NCBI RefSeq assembly: GCF_004366815.1
Contig: NZ_SORI01000001.1
Span: 248,001 to 312,000, forward strand
From: Aminivibrio pyruvatiphilus
GTDB lineage: Bacteria; Synergistota; Synergistia; Synergistales; Aminobacteriaceae
Direction of reading: 5' to 3'
DNA: 64,000 bases
Shown: positions 1 to 9,076 of the stretch, piece after piece
Position numbering within the stretch: position 1 is the stretch's first letter
Layout: every line of letters begins with the position of its first letter
Position numbers and translations under genes: made by a program
Notes under the pieces: model-generated
What the model saw: the letters and a program-made list of their open reading frames with translations, nothing else
Databases searched by the model: none
What the model was told of the DNA's origin: nothing

Positions 1-1068
1 GACGGAGCGCCGTTTCGGGGAGATCAGGTTCTTTCCGCGGCGGGCGTCTATTCCCCCCGGCCGCCGAAAGTGAAGAAAGAAGTTCTCCCCCGTGAGACTG
101 TCTCTGACGGCGTGGATTTTTCTCGGCAGGGGCTTGCCCTGGCGTCGGAAAAAACGGCCCCTCCGGCGGATCCTCCGGAAACGGTCTCCCCGGAGAAGCT
201 CCAGAACGAAGTCAACGAAATTGCCCGAAGACTGGACCTCGTCCTGAAACGTCTCGAAACCGAGCGGTCCGAACCGGCCCCTCCTCCGCCACCGTCCGAC
301 GGGGGGAAGGATATCCTGGCAAAACTTCTTGCCGCGGACGTGAGTGAAACCCATGCCCGTTCCCTGGTGGAGCGGTTCAGGGACGACCCCCAGGGGAAAG
401 ATTTTCCCCAGTGGCTCGGAAGAATGATACCCGTGGCTGCCCAGGAATCCTGGGAAGCCCTGGGAGGCCGGAAGATTATGCTCATCGGCCCCACCGGGGT
501 GGGGAAAACCACCACCATTGCCAAGCTGGCGGCCATTCATTCCCTGTGGAAAAAGAAAAAGGTCTTCCTGCTCACCGCCGACACCTACCGAATCGCAGCG
601 GTGAAGCAGGTGGAAACCTATTCCAAGATCCTGGGAATCCCCATGGACGTGGTGGACGACCCCAGGCATATCGGTCCCGTCCTGGAGAAGACCGGCGAGG
701 CGGACCTGGTTCTCCTTGACACGGCGGGACGCTCCCAGAGGGACGGGGCCCGCATCGAGGAAATGCGGGAACTTTTCCTGGCCTATCAGCCTGACGTGGT
801 CCATCTCGTTCTCGCCGCGAACATGAAATACCGGGACATGCTCGACGTGGTGAAACGAATGGGCGTGGTCCCCATCTCACGGGTCATCTTCACCAAGACT
901 GACGAGACCACCACCTACGGCGCCCTTCTCAACATTCTTCTGGATTTTGACCGTCCTGTCTCTTTCATCACCACCGGACAGAATGTTCCCAACGATATCG
1001 AGGTGGCATCGGGAATGCGGCTGGCCGAAATGCTCCTCGGGGAAGAGAGGCGAACAGGCAGTGCCTGA
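1..1068 (+). CDS. flhF: FlhF, SRP-type GTPase for flagellar placement (5' partial)
   Basis: The frame is open from base 1, so the start lies upstream and about the last 355 codons are seen. A variable acidic/proline-rich linker is followed by an SRP-type GTPase (NG) domain. Visible nucleotide motifs are GPTGVGKT (window residues 163-170), DTAGRSQRD (240-248) and TKTD (298-301). FlhF is the third SRP GTPase after Ffh and FtsY and sets the position and number of flagella together with FlhG. The next gene is FlhG, whose GTG start overlaps this stop, indicating translational coupling. The B domain and the extreme N-terminus cannot be assessed here. Confidence 0.95.
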   Translation, partial: DGAPFRGDQVLSAAGVYSPRPPKVKKEVLPRETVSDGVDFSRQGLALASEKTAPPADPPETVSPEKLQNEVNEIARRLDLVLKRLETERSEPAPPPPPSDGGKDILAKLLAADVSETHARSLVERFRDDPQGKDFPQWLGRMIPVAAQESWEALGGRKIMLIGPTGVGKTTTIAKLAAIHSLWKKKKVFLLTADTYRIAAVKQVETYSKILGIPMDVVDDPRHIGPVLEKTGEADLVLLDTAGRSQRDGARIEEMRELFLAYQPDVVHLVLAANMKYRDMLDVVKRMGVVPISRVIFTKTDETTTYGALLNILLDFDRPVSFITTGQNVPNDIEVASGMRLAEMLLGEERRTGSA

Positions 1069-1975
1069 CGTCGGGACCAGGAAGGGAGACCAGGCGAAAG
1101 ACCTGCGGCGTATCGTCGATATGCAGCGCAGGCCTGCCGGCAGACTTACCGGGCTCCGCTCCCTTGCTGTCCTGAGCGGCAAGGGAGGGGTGGGGAAAAG
1201 CAACATCTCGGTGAACCTTTCCCTGGCCATGGCCGGGAGAGGCAAACGGGTCGTCCTTCTCGACGCCGACCTCGGGATGGCGAACGTGGATCTGCTCTGC
1301 GGCCTCTCGCCCAGGTTCAACCTTGCCCACGTCATTCGGGGACAAAAGCAGGTCCGGGATATCCTTCTTCCCCTCGGGGAGAACCTTTCCGTTCTTCCCG
1401 GAGGGCCCGGGGTCCGTGAGCTGGCCGACCTCGACGAGGAGGCCCTTTTAAATCTCATTGACAGCATGTCAATCCTTGAGGGCCTGGCAGATGTTCTCGT
1501 TATCGATACCGGGGCCGGCATCCACAGGAACACTATCTCCTTCGGTGCCGCTTCCGATGCAGTGCTGCTTGTGACCACCCCGGAACCCACGTCCATCCGG
1601 GACGCCTACGGCGTGCTGAAAGCCCTGGTTTCGGCCACGGCGGGCAAGACGGAGGTGACCGTGGTGGTGAATATGGCGGCCTCTCCGGAAGAAGGGGAGG
1701 ATGTCGCTGACCGCATCAGGAGCGCCGCGTCCCAGTTCCTCGGCATCTCGCCGGCCTTCGGGGGCACTGTGCTTCGGGACGAGACTGTTCCCCTTTCGGT
1801 GAAACGGCGGACGCCGCTCCTTTCCGCCTACCCGGACAGCGACGCCTCCCGGTGCATCAGGGCAGTGGCCGGAAAGATTCTCGGCCTCGGCGGCGAGCAG
1901 GAACCTCTTCCTCCGGGCAAGGGAGTCAAGTCTTTCTTTTTCAGGCTTGCCCGCGGGCTGGGATTGGGGCAGTAG
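1061..1975 (+). CDS. flhG: FlhG, MinD-like ATPase regulating flagellar number
   Basis: Predicted 304 residues. The frame is open further upstream, but the GTG at 1061 is preferred: it overlaps the flhF stop by 8 bases, has GAAGAGAGG just upstream, and gives a normal FlhG N-terminus. A deviant Walker A motif, SGKGGVGKS, lies near residue 40, and DADLGMANVD follows near residue 70. The C-terminus is basic and aromatic (SFFFRLARGLGLG), compatible with a membrane-targeting helix of the MinD type. FlhG stimulates FlhF GTPase activity and limits flagellar number; this is known for the family, not shown here. The PilZ gene follows after 3 bases. Confidence 0.93.
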   Translation: MPDVGTRKGDQAKDLRRIVDMQRRPAGRLTGLRSLAVLSGKGGVGKSNISVNLSLAMAGRGKRVVLLDADLGMANVDLLCGLSPRFNLAHVIRGQKQVRDILLPLGENLSVLPGGPGVRELADLDEEALLNLIDSMSILEGLADVLVIDTGAGIHRNTISFGAASDAVLLVTTPEPTSIRDAYGVLKALVSATAGKTEVTVVVNMAASPEEGEDVADRIRSAASQFLGISPAFGGTVLRDETVPLSVKRRTPLLSAYPDSDASRCIRAVAGKILGLGGEQEPLPPGKGVKSFFFRLARGLGLGQ

Positions 1976-1978
1976 GCC

Positions 1979-2656
1979 ATGGAGACCATGACTCCCCGGG
2001 CGTTCCTGTCATTCCTGAACGGCAGGATAGGCTCGAAGGTCCTTCTCTTCAACGAAGCGGGGCTCTACAAGGGAACCTATCCCTCCCGGGTGGAAGATGT
2101 GAAGGGAGATCTGATCGGCCTTTCCCATCCCCTTCTCCGCGGGGCTCTTCTTCCGGTTCTCCGGAACGTGGAGCTCAAACTCAAGGTGGAGACGGATGGA
2201 GCCCTGTACCAGACCACCGTTTCCGTCGCGAGGGGAGGTCCCCAGGACGGTGTCCCCATGCTCTGGGTTGCCCCCGTATCGGATGCGGAGAGGGTCCAGC
2301 GGCGCTATTTTGTACGGGTTCCCTGTCTTCTCAAGACATCTTTTTTCCGCCTTGAGGGAGAGGGATTGAAACCCGAAACAGAAGGGTGGGTTTCCGCTGT
2401 CTCGCGGGATATCAGCCTGGGCGGGGTCGGGGTTCTGGTGCCCGAGTCCCTTTCGGGTGGTTTCGCGGAACAGGATAGGGTTCTGGTGAGACTTCCCCTG
2501 CAGGATGGGACGTTCTATCTCTCCGGAAAAGTTGCGAGAAAGCTGAGAAAAGAGGATGTCTGGGAGATTGGATTCGCTTTTGAATCCATGCCAGGGTCCG
2601 TGGAAAAACCGCTCGGCGCCTTCATCCGCCAGCAGGAGCTGGCGGGACGCCAATAA
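1979..2656 (+). CDS. YcgR-like flagellar brake, PilZ domain protein
   Basis: 225 residues, starting at ATG 1979 just after the flhG stop. The N-terminal ~100 residues form a beta-rich YcgR-N-like domain. The C-terminal PilZ domain carries RRYFVR (108-113) and DISLGG (144-149), matching the RxxxR and (D/N)xSxxG motifs that bind cyclic di-GMP. Proteins of this layout bind c-di-GMP and slow the flagellar motor. Its place between flhG and cheB fits a role in motility control. No diguanylate cyclase or phosphodiesterase is encoded in this window. Confidence 0.88.
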   Translation: METMTPRAFLSFLNGRIGSKVLLFNEAGLYKGTYPSRVEDVKGDLIGLSHPLLRGALLPVLRNVELKLKVETDGALYQTTVSVARGGPQDGVPMLWVAPVSDAERVQRRYFVRVPCLLKTSFFRLEGEGLKPETEGWVSAVSRDISLGGVGVLVPESLSGGFAEQDRVLVRLPLQDGTFYLSGKVARKLRKEDVWEIGFAFESMPGSVEKPLGAFIRQQELAGRQ

Positions 2657-2674
2657 ATCAATGAAGGGATTGCC

Positions 2675-3760
2675 ATGACAGAGTCGAGAATACGTGTGCT
2701 TGTGGTGGACGATTCGTCCTTTATGAGGAAGGTTCTGAGCGATATCCTCGGAGGAGACCCCCGCATCGAAGTGGCAGGAACTGCCAGGGACGGGGAGGAC
2801 GCCCTGAGGAAGATCGCGGAGCTCTCCCCCGACGTGGTTACCCTTGATGTGGAGATGCCGAGGAAGGACGGGCTCTCCACCCTCGAGGAGATCATGAAGC
2901 AGCGTCCCCTTCCCGTGATCATGGTGAGCAGCCTGACCCAGGAGGGGGCCCAGATTACCCTGCGCGCCCTATCTGCAGGAGCAGTGGATTTCGTGGCCAA
3001 GCCGTCGGGGCATATCTCCCTCAACATGAGGGACGTCTCGGCCGATCTCGTTGCCAAGGTCATCGCAGCCAGCACAGCCAGGGTGGGGGGCAGAGAACGG
3101 AAGGGAATACGTCCCATGGTGCCTCCCTCCGTACTGCAGCCGGCAAAACCGCGGCTCCAGCCCTCTTTTCCTCCCAGGGCCGGCCGTCCGGAGATCCTTG
3201 CCATTGCCGCTTCCACGGGGGGCCCGCGGGCCCTGCAGCAGGTCATTTCCCAGATTCCCGGAAATTTTCCCGTGCCCATTGTCATCGTTCAGCATATGCC
3301 GAAGGATTTCACCCTGTCCTTCGCGAAACGCCTCGATGCCATGTCGGAGCTTGACGTGGCAGAAGGCACGGAAGGGATGGATTTGAGACCGGGACTAGCC
3401 GTAGTCGCTCCCGGAGGGTATCATATGATAGTACGGCGGAATCAGGCGGGCCGCCTGAGCTGCGGCCTGTCGGACGCCCCGCCCCTCCTCTCTGTGAAGC
3501 CGTCGGCGAACATCATGTTTCTGAGCGTAGCCGATGAGCTTGGGGGCAGGGCAGTCGGCGTTATCCTCACGGGAATGGGACGGGACGGTGCAGACGGAGC
3601 GGCCGCCCTGAGGTCGAAAGGGGCCAGAATAATCGCCGAATCCCAGGAAACCTGCATTGTGTACGGCATGCCGAAGTCGGCGGTGGAACTTGGAGTGGTG
3701 GACGAGCTTCTCCCCCTGTATTCCATACCTGAAGCCATGATCCGAAGCGTGAGAGAATGA
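2675..3760 (+). CDS. cheB: CheB, chemoreceptor methylesterase/deamidase
   Basis: 361 residues; ATG 2675 is preceded by GAAGGGA. An N-terminal receiver domain (about 1-125) has the acidic pair VDDSS at 10-14 and a phospho-acceptor Asp at 58 (LDVEMPRKDG). A linker leads to the methylesterase domain (about 170-360), with the catalytic triad visible as Ser180 in AASTGG, His207 in VQHMPKDFT and Asp304 in GMGRDGADG. It removes methyl groups from receptor glutamates during adaptation. It lies directly upstream of cheA. The partner methyltransferase gene cheR is not in the window. Confidence 0.96.
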   Translation: MTESRIRVLVVDDSSFMRKVLSDILGGDPRIEVAGTARDGEDALRKIAELSPDVVTLDVEMPRKDGLSTLEEIMKQRPLPVIMVSSLTQEGAQITLRALSAGAVDFVAKPSGHISLNMRDVSADLVAKVIAASTARVGGRERKGIRPMVPPSVLQPAKPRLQPSFPPRAGRPEILAIAASTGGPRALQQVISQIPGNFPVPIVIVQHMPKDFTLSFAKRLDAMSELDVAEGTEGMDLRPGLAVVAPGGYHMIVRRNQAGRLSCGLSDAPPLLSVKPSANIMFLSVADELGGRAVGVILTGMGRDGADGAAALRSKGARIIAESQETCIVYGMPKSAVELGVVDELLPLYSIPEAMIRSVRE

Positions 3761-3791
3761 ACAGACTTTACGAAGCCGGAGATGATCAGCC

Positions 3792-5858
3792 ATGACGAAT
3801 ATGGATATGAGCCAGTACCTGGGGGCGTTTCTCGACGAGGCGGGAGACAATCTGAAACACCTCGACGACCTCATCCTCGCCGTAGAAAAAGACCAGACGG
3901 ACATGGACAACATCGCGGAGATCTTCCGGTCCGCCCACACCCTCAAAGGCATGTCGTCCACCATGGGATTCGAGAGGATGGCTTCCCTCACCCACGCCAT
4001 GGAGGACATGCTGGACTCGGTCCGAAGGGGGGCATACACCCTTCGGGCGAAGGATATCGATCTCCTCTTCAGGTCCCTGGACACACTCCAGTCCATGGTT
4101 GATTCCATCCGGAACGGAGGCGGGGACGGTTCGGTAGAAACTGAAGACCTCGTGTCCGCCATGAGGAATGCTCAGAAAGAGGATAAAGCGGCCGCCGGGA
4201 AACCGGAGGAAGCCCCCTCTCCCGGAGAGGAAATGGATTTCTCAGGGCAGGAACTGCAGTGGATCTCCGAGGCCTCCGGCCTGGGGCTGAACGTATATGA
4301 GGTCCGGGTTTCCCTTTCTCCGGACTGCCTCCTGAAAGCCGCCCGGGCCTATATGGTGGTGAGCAGGCTCGATGAAATGGGAGACATCATCAAGACGATT
4401 CCTCCGGTGGAAGCTCTCGAAAACGAGGAATTCGACCACGATTTCCTGGTCTATGCCGCCACCTCCCAGTCTCTTGAACAGGTCCGGGAAGCCGTTGCCA
4501 GGGTCAGCGAAGTGGTCGGCGCAGATGTCCGGGAGGTCAGCCGCGACAGGGAGCCCCTTCCCGGGGCATCCGCCGCCGCCGAACCCACGGAAGAAAAAAC
4601 TCCGGCGGCAGGAACACCCCTTGAAGAAAAGGCTCCTCCTGCCGGCGGGAGCTCTCCTTCCGCCGCCGTCCAGCCCCAGCGAAAATCCGAGTCTGCCAAA
4701 AAAGCCAACCAGACAGTCAGGGTCGACATCGGACGGCTGGACAAACTCATGAACCTTGTTGGTGAACTCGTTATCGGGCGGGCGCGGATCGAGCGCCTGG
4801 TCCAGGAGGCGCACCTCAGGGAGTTTGACGAACCCCTCTCCCAGCTCGGGAGAATTTCCGGGGACATCCAGGAGCTTGTGACCAAGCTCCGCATGGTGCC
4901 CGTGTCCTTCATTTTCGAACGGTTCCCCCGCCTCGTGCGGGACCTTTCCAAGACCCTCGGCAAGGAGATCGAGCTGGTTATGGAGGGGCAGGAGACCGAA
5001 CTCGACAGGACGGTCATCGACGAGATCGGCGACCCCATGGTGCACATCATCCGGAACTCCATCGACCACGGCATCGAAATCCCTGCGGAACGGAAAAAGG
5101 CAGGCAAGCCCGAAAAGGGTCTCATCAAGATTTCTGCCTACCAGGAAGGCAGCGGCGTCATCATCGAGGTCACTGACGACGGAAAGGGAATCGACGCGTC
5201 GAAGGTCAGGGCGAAGGCCCTGGCGAACGGCACCATCACCGAGGAAGAATCGGCGGCCATGTCCGACGAGGAAGTGGTGAACCTCATTTTCCTGCCCGGC
5301 TTCAGTATGGCGGAGAAGGTCACCGACGTCTCGGGGCGGGGTGTCGGCATGGATGCGGTGAAGACAAAGGTTGAGTCTCTCGGCGGCCAGTTTGACGTCT
5401 CCACGGAAGTAGGGGTGGGGACCAGGGTCTTCGTCCGCCTGCCCCTCACCCTTGCCATCGTTCTTGCCCTGCTCATCAAGGTCGGGGACGAAACATACGC
5501 CCTTCCCCTGGAGAACGTGGAAGAGACGATTCTCGTCAAAAAAGAAAACGTGAAGACCGTCCACGGAACCCCCGCCACCCTCCTCCGGGGAGACGTGCTC
5601 ACCCTGTGCAACCTTGCGGAAATGCTGGGCACCTCCAGGAACGGGGAGGAGGCAGGGGACGAGTATCCCGTGGTGGTCGTCAAGACGGGGAAGACGCGGA
5701 TCGGCTTCATCGTGGACGAACTGATAGGCCAGCAGGATATCGTCATCAAATCCCTCGGCCGCTTCCTGTCGAAAATCCGGGGAATTGCCGGCGCGACCAT
5801 CCTCGGGGACGGAAACGTGGCGCTCATCCTTGACGTGGCCGGTCTGTACGGCAGATAG
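3792..5858 (+). CDS. cheA: CheA, chemotaxis sensor histidine kinase
   Basis: 688 residues. The HPt domain is at the N-terminus with the phospho-accepting His49 in AHTLKG. A CheY/CheB-binding P2-like region follows, then an Ala/Pro/Glu-rich linker (about 245-305), the dimerisation helices from about 310, the HATPase with its N box (HIIRNSIDHG) and G boxes (DDGKGID, GRGVGMD), and a CheW-like regulatory domain at the C-terminus (about 550-688). It autophosphorylates in response to receptors and passes phosphate to CheY and CheB. No cheW or cheY gene lies nearby. The start at 3792 keeps the HPt domain intact. Confidence 0.96.
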   Translation: MTNMDMSQYLGAFLDEAGDNLKHLDDLILAVEKDQTDMDNIAEIFRSAHTLKGMSSTMGFERMASLTHAMEDMLDSVRRGAYTLRAKDIDLLFRSLDTLQSMVDSIRNGGGDGSVETEDLVSAMRNAQKEDKAAAGKPEEAPSPGEEMDFSGQELQWISEASGLGLNVYEVRVSLSPDCLLKAARAYMVVSRLDEMGDIIKTIPPVEALENEEFDHDFLVYAATSQSLEQVREAVARVSEVVGADVREVSRDREPLPGASAAAEPTEEKTPAAGTPLEEKAPPAGGSSPSAAVQPQRKSESAKKANQTVRVDIGRLDKLMNLVGELVIGRARIERLVQEAHLREFDEPLSQLGRISGDIQELVTKLRMVPVSFIFERFPRLVRDLSKTLGKEIELVMEGQETELDRTVIDEIGDPMVHIIRNSIDHGIEIPAERKKAGKPEKGLIKISAYQEGSGVIIEVTDDGKGIDASKVRAKALANGTITEEESAAMSDEEVVNLIFLPGFSMAEKVTDVSGRGVGMDAVKTKVESLGGQFDVSTEVGVGTRVFVRLPLTLAIVLALLIKVGDETYALPLENVEETILVKKENVKTVHGTPATLLRGDVLTLCNLAEMLGTSRNGEEAGDEYPVVVVKTGKTRIGFIVDELIGQQDIVIKSLGRFLSKIRGIAGATILGDGNVALILDVAGLYGR

Positions 5859-5877
5859 GGAAAGGAGCCGCCCTTTC

Positions 5878-6504
5878 ATGGATCTTGCAAACTTCAGCAG
5901 CCTGCAGCTCGACGCCATGCGGGAAGTGGGCAACATAGGCGCGGGAAACGCCGCCACCGCCCTCTCCATGATGCTCGCGCGCCCCGTGGACATGGATGTC
6001 CCCAAGGCGGAACTGGTGTCCATCTATGAACTGGCGGAGTACTACGGAGACCCCCTGACCATGGTGTCGGCGGTGTTCGTCCGTTCCGAGGGCGAGTTCA
6101 CCTGCAGCCTTATTTTCATCCAGGAAGAGGACGAGGGCAGAAAGCTCGTCGATCTTCTCATCAGCCACCAGATGGGCGGCATGGATCCCGCCTCGGTTCC
6201 CGAAGAGATGCGGGACAGCGCACTGACGGAAGTGGGCAACATCATCCTCAGTTCCTTCCTGAACGCCATCAACGTCCTCATCGGGGGAACCCACAGCATT
6301 TCGGTTCCCGGAATCGCTCACGACATGCTCGGTTCCATCCTCGACGTGGTGGCCTCCATCTTCGGCCAGTCCGGGGAACACGCCCTGATCGTGGACACGG
6401 CGCTGAAAGTGGAGAACGTGGAAGGGGGCATCTCGGGAAAAGTAATCATGCTTCCCGACCCCGGATCTTTGGAAATACTTCTCGGAAAGCTGCAGGTGCT
6501 CTGA
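5878..6504 (+). CDS. cheC: CheC, CheY-P phosphatase
   Basis: Predicted 208 residues from ATG 5878, which has AAAGGAG ten bases upstream; the longer open frame runs into cheA. Both phosphatase signatures of class I CheC are present: E16/N19 in AMREVGNIGAG and E118/N121 in ALTEVGNII. CheC dephosphorylates CheY-P and binds CheD, and cheD follows after 3 bases. This CheC-CheD pair is typical of Bacillus- or Thermotoga-type adaptation and differs from the enteric CheZ system. Confidence 0.95.
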   Translation: MDLANFSSLQLDAMREVGNIGAGNAATALSMMLARPVDMDVPKAELVSIYELAEYYGDPLTMVSAVFVRSEGEFTCSLIFIQEEDEGRKLVDLLISHQMGGMDPASVPEEMRDSALTEVGNIILSSFLNAINVLIGGTHSISVPGIAHDMLGSILDVVASIFGQSGEHALIVDTALKVENVEGGISGKVIMLPDPGSLEILLGKLQVL

Positions 6505-6507
6505 CGA

Positions 6508-7002
6508 ATGGAGAAGGCGCATCACGTCGGGATGGCCGATATGGTGGTCGTATCAGCTCCCGAGTCCCTTGTGACGCTCGGGCTGGGCTCGTGCATCGGA
6601 CTTGTGCTTTTTGACCAGGCGGCAAAGGTGGCGGGTATGGCTCACATTATGCTTCCCGACAGCCGCGGTGCCGGGCAGAAGGCGCTCGAAAAACCGGGAA
6701 AATTCGCCGACACGGCTGTGCCTGCCCTGATCGCGGAGGTCTGCCGGAAGGGGGCCGTCCGGTCCCGCCTGAAGGCCAAGATGGCCGGGGGGTCCCAGAT
6801 GTTTGCCCTCCCCGGGGCCCAGACCGACTTCCTCGCGGTGGGCAGCAGGAATGCCAGGGAGACGGAGGATCTGCTCAAGCAGCACGGAATTCCCGTGGCA
6901 GCCATGGATACGGGAGGAAACAAGGGAAGGACCGTGGAATTCTCCACGAAAACATGGATGCTCACGGTAAAGGTGCTGGGAAAGGGAACGGCGGAAATAT
7001 AA
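6508..7002 (+). CDS. cheD: CheD, chemoreceptor glutamine deamidase
   Basis: 164 residues. The active-site Cys29 (GLGSCIG) and His46 (GMAHIMLP) of the CheD fold are visible. CheD deamidates receptor glutamines, and its activity is modulated by CheC. The gene starts 3 bases after cheC with only a weak ribosome-binding site, suggesting coupled translation. The length is usual for the family. Confidence 0.95.
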   Translation: MEKAHHVGMADMVVVSAPESLVTLGLGSCIGLVLFDQAAKVAGMAHIMLPDSRGAGQKALEKPGKFADTAVPALIAEVCRKGAVRSRLKAKMAGGSQMFALPGAQTDFLAVGSRNARETEDLLKQHGIPVAAMDTGGNKGRTVEFSTKTWMLTVKVLGKGTAEI

Positions 7003-7026
7003 AACTTCGTCCTGACAGGAGGAGCC

Positions 7027-8190
7027 ATGGAACAGGAACGGAATGAAGTTCGGGAAGACCTGCGCGAGGAAACCGATCTCTCTTCCGCCCCCGCGCCGGA
7101 TGGCGGAGGACAGGATGCCGGTGGACAGGGGACTCCCGAAGAGACTCCCTCCCTTTCCCTGCTGGATGCCATCCCGAAGGAGACGGCGGACGAGCTGTGC
7201 TCCCTCTTCTCCTGCTCCCGGGAGGCCCTTGAAGTCATCCTCCAAAGCACCTCCGGAGATCCGGCCAGGATCCTTGCCCTGGTCAGTGCCCTGACCCCCG
7301 AGTATATCGCCGTCAAGGCCCGGTTCGACGCCCGGAAAAGGGGAGAGCTGGGGGGTGCACTGTGTTTCGTGGCCCGGGGCAACACCGGCGAGATCCTGGA
7401 CGAGAGCTTCTGGGTCAGCGGAAAGAGCCTTCCGGAAACTTTCGACATCGATGCAGGCTGGGAGTCCGTTCGAACGGCCATAGCCACCATAGGGGGCACT
7501 CCCGACCGAAATCTCTACACCCGCATGCTCAAGGCGGCCAAGGCCGTCCTTTCCCCCACTGCCGTCAACAAGCTCTACCAGCCGCAGAACTCCCGGGCCG
7601 TGAAGGATGAGATACTTTCCGCCCTCGGAGAAGCCTTCGCCGAAATCGTCCATTACGATCTTGTCTACGACCTGAGGACGGAGATCTTCAACAAGGCACG
7701 GCTTGAAGCCGGGGGAATCACCCTGGAGGACAAGCCGAAGGAGGCCCCGGCCCGGGAAGAGGAGGGCGAATCGTCGGCTCTCGGCGCCCTGGGAACGGTC
7801 CAGGTGCTCTGCAGGCCGGTCCTTGACCCTGTTCACGGCAAGGCGGTCTCCGACCTCAAAAGAGGCGATATCGTCATGGTGGGACTCGAAAAGACGGGCG
7901 GTGTTTCCGCCATAATATCAAAGGTTTTCGAACGGTCCGGGGATACTCCGGCTTTCCCCGTCCTTTCCGTGGAAAGGCTGCCGAGCGGGCAGCTTCTCGT
8001 GAAGCTCCACATCAGCACGGGCATCGAAGGGGTGCTGAGGGCCGGAACCGACCTGAAACTCAAAACGGGCGGCACGGCGTCGGGGAAGACACAGGGAAAG
8101 GACGCGCCTTTCACGGTCGGAAAGGTGTTTACGGGAACAGCGATCTTTCTGCTGCTCGCCGTTATCTTCTATTTCCTCTTCGGACGGTAG
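7027..8190 (+). CDS. Unknown tail-anchored protein of the chemotaxis operon
   Basis: 387 residues with a strong ribosome-binding site (AGGAGGAG) before ATG 7027. Family not recognised. After an acidic, low-complexity N-terminus (1-45) comes a helical stretch (about 48-90) with the pattern SREALEVILQSTSGDPARIL, which resembles UBA-like helix bundles. A mixed alpha/beta region (about 105-230) and a second beta-rich domain (about 255-345) follow. One hydrophobic segment sits at the extreme C-terminus (about 365-384) and ends in FLFGR, as in tail-anchored proteins. The position between cheD and fliA implies a role in motility. Function and topology are inference. Confidence 0.8.
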   Translation: MEQERNEVREDLREETDLSSAPAPDGGGQDAGGQGTPEETPSLSLLDAIPKETADELCSLFSCSREALEVILQSTSGDPARILALVSALTPEYIAVKARFDARKRGELGGALCFVARGNTGEILDESFWVSGKSLPETFDIDAGWESVRTAIATIGGTPDRNLYTRMLKAAKAVLSPTAVNKLYQPQNSRAVKDEILSALGEAFAEIVHYDLVYDLRTEIFNKARLEAGGITLEDKPKEAPAREEEGESSALGALGTVQVLCRPVLDPVHGKAVSDLKRGDIVMVGLEKTGGVSAIISKVFERSGDTPAFPVLSVERLPSGQLLVKLHISTGIEGVLRAGTDLKLKTGGTASGKTQGKDAPFTVGKVFTGTAIFLLLAVIFYFLFGR

Positions 8191-8201
8191 GGGGTGCCTT
8201 T

Positions 8202-8954
8202 TTGGTCCTGAAAGCCTCGGATGCCGAACTCTGGGATGAATATCTCCGCACGGGAAGTTCCCGGGCCAGGGAAAATATAGTCAAAAGGTATCTTCCCCTC
8301 GTCAAGTACGTGACTGCCAGGATGGCCGTCTCGCCTCCGTCGGGGCTGGACTATGACGATCTTCTCAGTTTCGGCGTATTCGGACTTCTTGACGCCATTG
8401 ACCGGTTCGACGTGTCCAAGGGGTTTTCCTTTCAGACCTTCGCCGTTCCCCGAATCCGGGGGGCGGTGCTTGACGAGCTCCGGAAATACGACTGGATCTC
8501 GAGGACGGGCAGGGAGAAGCTCCAGCGCCTGGGAAAAGCCATGGAGACTGTCCTCCAGGACAGGGGAACCCTTTCGGACCAGGCCCTCATGGACGCCCTG
8601 GGAATGGACGAAAAAGAATACAGGGAGACCCTTGAACTGTCCAGCAGGAGCTACATCGTCTCCCTCGACGAAGTGCTCTCCCTGGAGGACGGCGACGTCA
8701 GCAGGGAAGGAATCATACCCGACGACGGTGAAAGTGCCGCCGACCTGCTGGAGGATGAGGACGAAACGGTCCGGGTGGCGGGCGCCCTGAAAAGACTGCC
8801 TGAACGGGAAATGCAGGTCATTTCGCTGTATTATTATGAAGGACTGACACTCAAGGAAATCGGGAAGGTACTGGGAGTCACCGAATCCAGGGTTTCCCAG
8901 ATTCACGGCAAGGCCCTCGCGGCCCTTCGGGGGATTCTCGCAGCGAAAGGGTAA
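8202..8954 (+). CDS. fliA: FliA/SigD, flagellar RNA polymerase sigma factor
   Basis: 250 residues from a TTG start at 8202, with the G-rich GGTAGGGGG just upstream. Regions 2, 3 and 4 of a group 3 sigma-70 factor are present: ENIVKRYLPLVKYVTARM and the DLLSFGVFGLLDAIDRFD core-binding stretch (region 2), PRIRGAVLDELRKYDW (region 3) and ERE(M)QVISLYYYEGLTLKEIG with a C-terminal helix-turn-helix (region 4). FliA directs transcription of late flagellar and chemotaxis genes. The position at the end of the chemotaxis genes fits. No anti-sigma factor FlgM is seen next to it. Confidence 0.94.
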   Translation: MVLKASDAELWDEYLRTGSSRARENIVKRYLPLVKYVTARMAVSPPSGLDYDDLLSFGVFGLLDAIDRFDVSKGFSFQTFAVPRIRGAVLDELRKYDWISRTGREKLQRLGKAMETVLQDRGTLSDQALMDALGMDEKEYRETLELSSRSYIVSLDEVLSLEDGDVSREGIIPDDGESAADLLEDEDETVRVAGALKRLPEREMQVISLYYYEGLTLKEIGKVLGVTESRVSQIHGKALAALRGILAAKG

Positions 8955-9076
8955 GGAGAGCATCACCGGCAATATCCCGGGACTGTGGGGAGTTCCGGGA
9001 ATCGGAACAGACGAGGCGGGGCGGCGCGGCAGCACTGCGGTTCGCGGAAATGTCCCGGCGCCAGGGAGGGTAAGGG

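Noticed and set aside
4242-6023. A 593-codon open frame on the minus strand opposite cheA
   Set aside because: It mirrors the codon bias of the high-G+C cheA gene and has no recognisable domain or ribosome-binding site.
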